Under the pieces are notes generated by a model, which was not told the origin of the DNA, searched no databases, and saw only the letters and a program-made list of their open reading frames with translations. DNA of 13,256 nucleotides, from the NCBI GenBank assembly GCA_019242465.1, contig JAFAVL010000276.1:1-13256 (forward strand). The letters run 5' to 3'. The position numbers were made by a program, and so were the translations under genes. The DNA comes from Chroococcidiopsidaceae cyanobacterium CP_BM_RX_35. Lineage in GTDB: Bacteria > Cyanobacteriota > Cyanobacteriia > Cyanobacteriales > Chroococcidiopsidaceae. Positions within the stretch are counted from its first letter, which is position 1, and each line of letters begins with the position of its first letter. Shown piece after piece: positions 7,455 to 13,256 of the stretch.

Positions 7455-8267
7455 TTAGGGAGAGGTGCCAATTGCTTTGGCGCTGCTGTATAAAAAGTTC
7501 TGACTGCGCATGATTTTGTAGAGGTTAACGTCCGCTTCAAGCAAGCAGGCATGACCACTATAGGGCAACACTACCATAGTTGCGTTAGGTATGGTATTTA
7601 CTAGACGTTTGGCTTCAGTCAAAGAGGGCAAAAGCCGATCGCTGGCACTAGCAATTACCAGTACTGGTTGAGTCAACTGGCATAGTTGGCGCTCGTCAAC
7701 GTCAAACTCTCTGACTAAAGACAGCCTCCAGCAGACGGTTTCCGCTGGAACAGACTGCATCGTCTTCAGCAAGTCGCAGAGATCGCTTGGTAGAATCCGT
7801 CCCACTGCGGCCATGAACTGTAGAAAACCCTCCGCACCAGTATGAAACAACCATGGGGGCACCAAGTGAATAAGTTGCGATGCCCAACCATACCAAGGGC
7901 GGTGCTGAAAAGCAGAAGCCGGGTTGATGAGAATGATGCGGTCAAACAACTGGGGCGACGCAATTGCTAACTTCATTGCCAGACAAGCTCCAAAAGACTC
8001 ACCGCATAAATAAACTAGTCGGTGAGAGTTTTTTGCTAGTTCAGCGTGGATTAATGCCATTACCTTAGTGGTGAGTTCATCCCAGCTCGTCAACTCGTCA
8101 TGTGGGATCGCCAAGCACTGCACGTCAAAGGCAACTTCCAATCCAGCCGTTTGCGTTCTCAACAACTGACCAGTTCCATCCATCCCTGGTAAAAATACAA
8201 ATAGTGGATATTCCGGTCGTAGTCGTTTGGGAGTGAGGAAACAAGGGGAACTCTTAACTTTTGGCAT
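7455..8267 (-). CDS. Alpha/beta hydrolase (esterase/lipase-like)
   Basis: Serine hydrolase of 270 residues with a complete apparent catalytic triad: nucleophile Ser91 in GESFG (89-93), Asp210 in ASASDRLLPS and His239 in YSGHACLL. FLPGMDGTG (25-33) is the likely oxyanion-hole loop. The sequence resembles the hydrolase half of plant phytyl ester synthases (PES1/PES2), and the gene directly upstream encodes an acyltransferase like the other half, so a role in acyl-lipid or phytyl ester metabolism is inferred. ATG at 8267 was chosen because AGAGGA (8282-8277) lies 9 bases upstream; the longer frame from TTG at 8312 would overlap the acyltransferase and has less support. The 13-base gap and shared stop/RBS bases indicate an operon. 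No signal peptide is seen, so it is probably cytosolic or membrane-associated. Confidence 0.82.
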   Translation of the reverse strand: MPKVKSSPCFLTPKRLRPEYPLFVFLPGMDGTGQLLRTQTAGLEVAFDVQCLAIPHDELTSWDELTTKVMALIHAELAKNSHRLVYLCGESFGACLAMKLAIASPQLFDRIILINPASAFQHRPWYGWASQLIHLVPPWLFHTGAEGFLQFMAAVGRILPSDLCDLLKTMQSVPAETVCWRLSLVREFDVDERQLCQLTQPVLVIASASDRLLPSLTEAKRLVNTIPNATMVVLPYSGHACLLEADVNLYKIMRSQNFLYSSAKAIGTSP

Positions 8268-8276
8268 TGGTGTTAT

Positions 8277-8282
8277 TCCTCT
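8277..8282 (-). promoter_or_regulatory. Ribosome binding site that fixes the hydrolase start
   Basis: On the minus strand AGAGGA sits 9 bases before the ATG at 8267, and its first two bases overlap the TAG stop of the acyltransferase (8283-8281). This favours the 270-residue start over the upstream TTG and suggests translational coupling. Confidence 0.6.
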
Positions 8283-9033
8283 AATAACACCCTTGACGCA
8301 GGAGACTAGCAATTTCTGTCTCGCAGTGTTCAGTCAATTCAGCCACAACAGTTTTTGCTTGTTTACCTTGATACTGTTGCAGATGCTGCGGCTGCATCCA
8401 ATATGGATGACCGATCAAGACTGCGACGCGACGGTAAATGACAAAGGGATGCCAACCGGCTTGGTTGAATAGAGGCTCTGAGGGGTCGAAGAGACTCAGA
8501 AGCTTGAGCGGTACTGCTGAGGTATTAACTTCTTCCAATGAGGCGATCGCAATCGGCAAGATTGCTAAATCTTGCACTGGCGATTCTCCAGTCAAGACGC
8601 GACTTTGTGAACGCAATGCCAAATGGGCAAATCCTCGCTGAAACTTACCCATTTGACAAGGTGGGGTCAACTGTACCATCGGATTTGCCCCTTCCGGGAA
8701 CACCCCAACAGCCTGAGAAGTATCCAATAGCCTCAGAGCTTGCTGAAAAAAGTTTTGCTGTCGGTGTTCTGGCACTTCTAAGGGAAAGCAACCTAGTTGC
8801 CCAGTGACAATCTCCCGCATCACTGGCACTTGCCCCATATAGTGATGGCAAGCAAAGCGAATCGGACGATTTAGTGCTGTCATCAGCACGGGTGCATCCA
8901 TGAAGCCACGGTGATTGCTGACCACCAGCATCGGTCCTGATAGGGGGATACGATCCTCGTAGTAGAGAAATTGCTGTGTTCCCATTGCTGAGAGGAACCA
9001 GCGAGAAATTTGAAGTGGGCTGTTTGCACTCAT
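8281..9033 (-). CDS. Lysophospholipid/diacylglycerol-type acyltransferase (LPLAT family)
   Basis: Acyltransferase of 250 residues. The hallmark HX4D motif appears as NHRGFMDAP (40-48; His41, Asp46), and the substrate-binding motif as FPEGANP (112-118). ILPIAIAS (158-165) is a further family-like block. Proteins of this fold transfer acyl chains to glycerolipids or prenyl alcohols at the membrane. Pairing with an alpha/beta hydrolase in the next gene recalls plant phytyl ester synthases, where both domains are in one chain; a related cyanobacterial acyltransferase, Synechocystis slr2103, has been linked to neutral lipid synthesis. The exact acceptor here is not known. ATG at 9033 has no good Shine-Dalgarno. 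A HIP1 octamer lies within the gene (8543). A perfect 7-base inverted repeat is found 42-61 bases upstream of the start. Confidence 0.82.
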   Translation of the reverse strand: MSANSPLQISRWFLSAMGTQQFLYYEDRIPLSGPMLVVSNHRGFMDAPVLMTALNRPIRFACHHYMGQVPVMREIVTGQLGCFPLEVPEHRQQNFFQQALRLLDTSQAVGVFPEGANPMVQLTPPCQMGKFQRGFAHLALRSQSRVLTGESPVQDLAILPIAIASLEEVNTSAVPLKLLSLFDPSEPLFNQAGWHPFVIYRRVAVLIGHPYWMQPQHLQQYQGKQAKTVVAELTEHCETEIASLLRQGCY

Positions 9034-9455
9034 GCGTTGCAGATACCAATTTGTTATCTAACAGTTCAGCTTTTCTTATGCCAAAGTGCATAAGTTGGGC
9101 TCTACTTAACTAAAATTTTACAATTTTTTACGCTATAGGGTGAGTATCCTACCAAAAAAGCTTTAACTCTAGCCTAACTCAAATCGTCCCTAAACCCTCA
9201 ATAGCTCTTCCTAGGGCCTTGGAGAGCAAACAAAGCTTTTAAGTAGGCAAGAAACCGTCAATTTCAGCTATTTTGTGAGATATCAACGCAATTTGATTTT
9301 ATTTGGGTATCTATTCCAACAGGGTTAAGACTGTTACATGCCTATACTGCCCATAGCCTAGGCAGGGGAGAGAAGAAATTGGGATCAAACTGCATAAGCC
9401 TAAATACTCAGTTATGATGTGGATTAAGATTTAATAATTTGTTTTTTAAACTTCC
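9034..9455. other. Divergent intergenic region between the acyltransferase and metG
   Basis: 422 bases with no supported gene. It must hold the promoters of both flanking genes. The clearest structure is the palindrome at 9075-9094. On the metG side, -10-like hexamers TATACT (9343-9348) and TATGAT (9413-9418) occur, but neither has a good -35 at the right distance. CTGCC-N8-GGCAG (9348-9365) and the palindrome GCCTAGGC (9356-9363) could form a short hairpin in a metG leader. Confidence 0.4.
9075..9094. repeat. Perfect inverted repeat CTTATGC-N6-GCATAAG (operator-like)
   Basis: Two exact 7-base arms separated by 6 bases, 42-61 bases upstream of the acyltransferase ATG. No T-run follows on either strand in terminator position, so it looks more like a binding site for a dimeric regulator or a leader hairpin than a terminator. 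Confidence 0.4.
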
Positions 9456-11039
9456 ATGCATCCACCCAATAAAAACAAAGAGACGTTTGCTCTAACAACG
9501 CCGCTTTACTATGTGAATGGTTTACCCCACCTTGGTAGCGCCTACACGACTATAGCGGCAGATGCAACCGCTCGGTTTAAAAGACTACTTGGTAAATCAG
9601 TATTGCTGATTACGGGTACGGACGAACATGGGCCGAAGATTCAACGAACGGCAGAGAGTTACGGGCGATCACCTCAAGCACACTGCGACGAAATTGCTGC
9701 TGGGTTCGCTGCACTTTGGCAGCAACTCAACATTGAGTACGATCGCTTCAGTCGCACCACTGATCCCCGTCATGCAGCGATTGTCAAAGAATTTTTCCAG
9801 CGTGTGTGGGATGCGGGTGACATATATCTAGGTCAGCAACGGGGTTGGTACTGCGTCTCCTGTGAAGAGTTTAAAGAAGAAAGAGAACTGTTGGAGGGAC
9901 ATCGCTGTCCTATCCACATCAAGGAAACGGAGTGGCGAGATGAGCAGAATTACTTCTTTCGGCTATCGCGTTATCAAACTAAGTTAGAGGCACTGTATCA
10001 AGAGCAGCCCGATTTTATCCAACCGACTAGGAGCCGTAATGAAGTCCTGAGCTTTGTCAATCAGGGAGTACAAGACTTTTCCATTTCGCGAGTAAATATG
10101 GACTGGGGCTTTCCAGTGCCAGTCGATCCTCATCACACACTTTATGTCTGGTTCGATGCGCTACTAGGTTACGTAACGGCTCTGCTTGAACCAGGTTGTG
10201 AACCGACTTTAGAGAATGCTTTATCCAAGTGGTGGCCAATCGATTTGCACTTAATTGGCAAAGATATCCTGCGTTTCCATGCTGTTTACTGGCCAGCAAT
10301 GCTGATGTCTGCTGGCTTAGCGCTGCCAGGGCGAGTATTTGGGCATGGGTTTTTGACTAAAGATGGTCAGAAGATGGGGAAGAGCTTGGGTAACACCCTT
10401 GATCCCGTGGAGTTAGTCAGTCAGTATGGTGCAGACGCTGTGCGCTACTACTTTCTCAAAGAGATTGAATTTGGAAAAGACGGAGACTTTAACGAAACTC
10501 GGTTTATCAACATTCTTAACGCAGATTTAGCAAACGATTTGGGCAATCTACTGAATCGGACGATGAATTTAGCGTGGAAGTACTGTGATGGTCAAGTCCC
10601 TAGTTGCTCAACTGAAGACTTTTCCGTCGAACATCCGCTGAAAGCAATTGGTTTAGATCTAGGGGAAAAAGCCCAGCACGCCTATGAAGCTCTAGCATTT
10701 AGTCAAGGCTGTGAGGCAATATTAGGCTTGGTCAGGGCTAGTAATAAGTATATTGATACGCAAGCTCCCTGGAAGTTATATAAGCAAGGGAATCAGCAGG
10801 AGGGTGAACAGGTACTATACGCCATTCTCGAATCTGTAAGACTTGCAGCTTACCTACTTTCGCCAATCATACCAAATTTAACGAATGAAATCTACAGACA
10901 ATTAGGTTTTGCTGTTGACTTCAATGATAAGACACAAATCTCAACACAGGTACCGTTTACAACTCATGCTACCTGGGGAATACTAAGCGATAAGCAAAAG
11001 TTAGGCAAACCCCGACCTGTTTTTCGACGAATAGAATAG
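9456..11039 (+). CDS. metG: Methionyl-tRNA synthetase
   Basis: Class I aminoacyl-tRNA synthetase of 527 residues that charges tRNA(Met) with methionine in the cytoplasm. The HIGH-type signature is HLGS (25-28) within TPLYYVNGLPHLGSAY, followed by ITGTDEHG (52-59). The zinc-binding knuckle is CVSC (133-136) with CPIH (151-154), the one-knuckle form with a His ligand known from Thermus-like MetRS. YVWFDALLGY (230-239) is the conserved methionine-pocket region, and KMGKS (306-310) is the KMSKS loop. The anticodon-binding helical domain fills the C-terminus; the Trbp111-like dimerisation domain of some MetRS is absent, and the length matches such shorter enzymes. ATG at 9456 places the first motif at the usual distance from the N-terminus; the Shine-Dalgarno is weak. 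The gene appears complete. Confidence 0.97.
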   Translation: MHPPNKNKETFALTTPLYYVNGLPHLGSAYTTIAADATARFKRLLGKSVLLITGTDEHGPKIQRTAESYGRSPQAHCDEIAAGFAALWQQLNIEYDRFSRTTDPRHAAIVKEFFQRVWDAGDIYLGQQRGWYCVSCEEFKEERELLEGHRCPIHIKETEWRDEQNYFFRLSRYQTKLEALYQEQPDFIQPTRSRNEVLSFVNQGVQDFSISRVNMDWGFPVPVDPHHTLYVWFDALLGYVTALLEPGCEPTLENALSKWWPIDLHLIGKDILRFHAVYWPAMLMSAGLALPGRVFGHGFLTKDGQKMGKSLGNTLDPVELVSQYGADAVRYYFLKEIEFGKDGDFNETRFINILNADLANDLGNLLNRTMNLAWKYCDGQVPSCSTEDFSVEHPLKAIGLDLGEKAQHAYEALAFSQGCEAILGLVRASNKYIDTQAPWKLYKQGNQQEGEQVLYAILESVRLAAYLLSPIIPNLTNEIYRQLGFAVDFNDKTQISTQVPFTTHATWGILSDKQKLGKPRPVFRRIE

Positions 11040-11201
11040 CTAGAAGCCGTTTACCCGCTCCAATCTGCTCTTTTGGACCTTAAATAAAGTCAATAAACTT
11101 ACACTGTCCCTGTCAAGTGTTTTAAGTAAACCCAAAACAATTACGACATTTAGCAATCATTAAGTTTTCGATTTTTCATAAAAAACTGAGGCATAACTAC
11201 A
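11040..11201. other. Spacer between metG and the NYN gene with a weak imperfect hairpin
   Basis: ACTTACACT (11097-11105) can pair with AGTGT-ttt-AAGT (11116-11127) across a 10-base loop with a bulge. No convincing T-run follows, so it is at best a weak metG terminator. No clear promoter for the NYN gene was found here, though one would be expected. Confidence 0.25.
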
Positions 11202-11813
11202 ATGTTTAGCGATTTTGAAAAAGACTCAATTTTTACGCCAGAACAAGTTTTAGAAAATCGAGGTCGTGTTGCCATTTTTATCGATGGCTCAAATCTATTT
11301 TATGCAGCCCTACAACTAGGAATTGAAATTGACTACACTAAGCTGTTGTGTCGGCTAACTGCTGGTTCGAGACTATTACGCTCTTTCTTCTACACTGGAG
11401 TGGATCGCACAAACGAAAAGCAACAGGGTTTTCTCCTATGGATGCGGCGCAATGGCTATCGAGTTATTGCTAAAGATTTAGTGCAGTTACCAGATGGCTC
11501 AAAGAAGGCTAACCTAGATGTAGAGATCGCAGTAGATATGATGGCTCTAGTAGATTCCTACGATACAGCTGTGTTAGTAAGTGGTGATGGCGATCTGGCT
11601 TACGCAGTCAACGCAGTTAGCTATCGTGGCGCTCGTGTAGAGGTGGTGAGTCTCAGATCAATGACGAGCGATAGTTTGATTAATGTTTCAGATCGCTACA
11701 TTGACTTAGAGGGGATCAAAGAAGATATCCAAAAAACTCCCCGACAAAGCTATACCTACCGTCCCTTATCAGGTTTGGGTTTATTGGACGAGCCTCAAGA
11801 TGGCAGGATGTAA
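11202..11813 (+). CDS. NYN-domain (LabA/DUF88-like) protein
   Basis: Putative PIN-like nuclease of 203 residues. Acidic residues typical of the NYN fold are seen in IFIDGSNLFYA (Asp28), NLDVEIAVDMM (Asp106, Asp112) and LVSGDGDLAYAV (Asp129, Asp131). It closely resembles the LabA family; LabA of Synechococcus affects circadian output, but cyanobacteria carry several paralogues, so a clock role is not assigned. The expected activity is metal-dependent RNA cleavage, inferred from the fold. CTGAGG at 11186-11191 lies 10 bases before the ATG at 11202 and supports this start. The last 14 bases overlap the lptC start, which implies cotranscription and coupled translation. Confidence 0.87.
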   Translation: MFSDFEKDSIFTPEQVLENRGRVAIFIDGSNLFYAALQLGIEIDYTKLLCRLTAGSRLLRSFFYTGVDRTNEKQQGFLLWMRRNGYRVIAKDLVQLPDGSKKANLDVEIAVDMMALVDSYDTAVLVSGDGDLAYAVNAVSYRGARVEVVSLRSMTSDSLINVSDRYIDLEGIKEDIQKTPRQSYTYRPLSGLGLLDEPQDGRM

Positions 11814-12984
11814 AGCAAAGAGCCGAGGCGTAACTTCAGTCTCGATCGTAGTTATGTTGTTGCTTGGCATAACTGCCTGTAGCTCTAAAAACGCTACAGA
11901 AAACCAAGCAGATCAAGCCAATTCGAATCAGCCGCACTATGAGAGCAGCTTAACTTTCAGCGACGTGACTTTGGAGCAGACGAATGCACAAGGAAAACCT
12001 GTCTGGAACGTCAAGGCAAAGCAGGCGATCTACAGCCAAGATAAGAAAGTAGCTAGGGTTCAGAGTCCTACGGGTGAACTATTCCAAGACGGCAAAGTGG
12101 CTTACCAAATTACTGCCGCTCAGGGAGAGATCCAGCAAGATGGCAAAAAGCTGTTTCTCAATGGTCGAATTGTGGCAGTTGATCCCAAGAATGGTGTGAT
12201 ATTGCACGGTAATGAATTGGAGTGGCGACCAGATGAAGACTTACTGATTGTCCGTAACCATTTGACTGTTAACCATCAACAAATGCAGCTTACTGCTCAA
12301 GAAGCGCGAGTGTTTAGTCGAGCATCTCGTATGGAATTGCAAGGGCAAGTGGTGGCGATTGCAGCTAATCCCCGCCTGCAAGTGCGAACAGAGCATTTGA
12401 TCTGGCAAATCAAAGAGCAAAAGCTGATCGGCGATCGCCCTGTTCAGATTGCCCGCTTCAATGGTCAAACAATTACTGACCAAGCAGCAGCAAATCAAGC
12501 CGATGTTGACTTAAATACTAAGATTGTCACCCTGAAACAGAATGCCCAACTGTCCTTAGTTGACGCACTTAACTCATCTCCTGCCGGGACACGGCAGCAG
12601 AAAGATAACCCGCCGTTACAGGTAGCTAGTAACGAACTGAGTTGGAACCTCAATGCCGAAACCTTGACAGCCAATCAGCCTATACGCATCTTGGATCGTA
12701 CACACCAAGTGACTGTGACTGCTAATCAAGGCTGGATGGATCTACAGAAAAAAGTTGCCTATTTGACCGGGAAGGTTTATGGTGTTGGGCAGCGTGGTCA
12801 GTCCTTACAATCTATACATCTAACTTGGTATCTTCCCAGTCAGTTATTTGAGGCTAACGGTGATGTTGTCTATCACCAGGTCGAACCAGTAGCGAGTTTT
12901 ACTGGTCAAAAAGCGGTGGGGAAACTCCAAGACCAAAGCATTGTCGTCAGTGGTGGTGGAGTCGTGACTCAATTTACTCCGTGA
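11800..12984 (+). CDS. lptC: LptC-like lipopolysaccharide transport lipoprotein
   Basis: Predicted component of the LPS export bridge, 394 residues. The N-terminus has basic residues (Lys5, Lys7, Arg9), a hydrophobic segment (11-24) and a lipobox-like ITAC with Cys27, so it is probably a lipid-anchored periplasmic protein. From about residue 50 (SLTFSDVTLEQTNAQGKPVW) onward it shows the LptC/OstA pattern of short beta strands such as ARVQSPTGELF and LFLNGRIVAVD. A second similar block begins near 270 (LQVASNELSWNL, LTANQPIRI). E. coli LptC is about half this length and has a membrane helix rather than a lipobox; long forms are usual in cyanobacteria. It would receive LPS from the LptBFG ATPase complex; those genes are not in the window. 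The ATG at 11800 overlaps the NYN gene by 14 bases and has no strong Shine-Dalgarno. Confidence 0.85.
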   Translation: MAGCKAKSRGVTSVSIVVMLLLGITACSSKNATENQADQANSNQPHYESSLTFSDVTLEQTNAQGKPVWNVKAKQAIYSQDKKVARVQSPTGELFQDGKVAYQITAAQGEIQQDGKKLFLNGRIVAVDPKNGVILHGNELEWRPDEDLLIVRNHLTVNHQQMQLTAQEARVFSRASRMELQGQVVAIAANPRLQVRTEHLIWQIKEQKLIGDRPVQIARFNGQTITDQAAANQADVDLNTKIVTLKQNAQLSLVDALNSSPAGTRQQKDNPPLQVASNELSWNLNAETLTANQPIRILDRTHQVTVTANQGWMDLQKKVAYLTGKVYGVGQRGQSLQSIHLTWYLPSQLFEANGDVVYHQVEPVASFTGQKAVGKLQDQSIVVSGGGVVTQFTP

Positions 12985-13048
12985 CTTACTCCCAGCACCA
13001 AACAGAGTTTTGGTTGTGTTGTAAAAAAACATCAGTCAAATCTTTCGC

Positions 13049-13256
13049 TCAGAGTTGTCTAATGCCACGGGCTAACCCGCGGCAGACGCCAGTTAGAAAG
13101 TCCAGATCGAGAGTTTCTAGGCGATCACTTGCCTTGTGGTAGTGGGGATTTCGCAAAAAAGCCGTGTCTGTTACCATGAGCGCCCGATAACCCCGATCCC
13201 AAAAAGAAGCGTGATCGCTCTGCCTTGTCTGCGGCACAATTAGACCTCGATTGGGT
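13049..13256 (-). CDS. M28-family metallopeptidase, C-terminal fragment (5' end outside window)
   Basis: The frame is open to the window edge, so only the last 68 residues are visible. SDHASFWDRGYRALMVTDTA followed by FLRNPHYHKASDRLETLD is the characteristic C-terminal block of M28 zinc aminopeptidases; the His in NPHYH is the expected last zinc ligand. The GTG at 13237 is internal, not the start, because upstream codons continue the family sequence (LIVPQTRQ). Cellular location cannot be judged without the N-terminus. The gene converges on lptC with 64 bases between stops. Confidence 0.85.
   Translation of the reverse strand, partial: PNRGLIVPQTRQSDHASFWDRGYRALMVTDTAFLRNPHYHKASDRLETLDLDFLTGVCRGLARGIRQL

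Noticed and set aside
8268..8312. Longer hydrolase starting at TTG 8312 and overlapping the acyltransferase
   Set aside because: A good ribosome binding site with 9-base spacing supports ATG 8267, and the extra 15 residues do not look like part of the hydrolase fold.
9852..9918. CVSC...CPIH zinc site in MetRS as an unusual variant
   Set aside because: A His as the fourth ligand is known from Thermus-type MetRS, so it is ordinary.
12997..13014. Short hairpin ACCAAA-N6-TTTGGT between lptC and the peptidase gene as a terminator
   Set aside because: The stem is only 6 AT-rich pairs and no T-run follows on either strand in the right position.
13065..13082. Palindrome around CGGG-ctaa-CCCG near the end of the peptidase gene
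   Set aside because: It lies in coding sequence, has a mismatch, and is explained by codon content.

Overview
The window most likely comes from a cyanobacterial chromosome. Five exact copies of the HIP1 octamer GCGATCGC lie in it (1174, 4473, 4542, 8543, 12431), far more than chance allows in 13 kb. The genes also fit: a PEP-CTERM protein, a TMEM14-like membrane protein, a LabA-like NYN protein and a long LptC, with mixed moderate G+C. The lineage within the cyanobacteria cannot be fixed from the sequence alone.

Layout from left to right. (1) 1-2109, plus strand: a NicO-family nickel/cobalt transporter that enters from outside the window, followed 3 bases later by a small secreted PEP-CTERM protein. 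(2) 5546-2127, minus strand: a probable two-gene operon of a DUF815-type AAA ATPase followed by a STAND-type ATPase with a possible GNAT-like centre and a helix-turn-helix tail. It converges on region 1 with 17 bases between stop codons. (3) 5659-5979, plus: a four-helix TMEM14-family protein, divergent from the ATPase pair. (4) 5980-7391, plus: about 290 bases with nothing recognised, then a good sigma-70-type promoter, a 24-codon micro-ORF and an AT-rich radical SAM gene joined to it by an ATGA overlap. (5) 9033-7455, minus: a lipid acyltransferase followed by an alpha/beta hydrolase, resembling the two halves of plant phytyl ester synthases. (6) 9456-11039, plus: metG. (7) 11202-12984, plus: a LabA-like NYN protein overlapping a double-length LptC lipoprotein. 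(8) 13256-13049, minus: the C-terminus of an M28 metallopeptidase cut by the window edge.

Most of this is ordinary chromosomal content arranged in short operons. Metal efflux and sorting, lipid ester metabolism, and envelope lipopolysaccharide transport each form a small module. The parts least explained by known systems are the micro-ORF/radical SAM pair, the paired ATPases, and the unfused hydrolase/acyltransferase pair. No tRNA, rRNA, CRISPR array, insertion sequence or integrase was seen.
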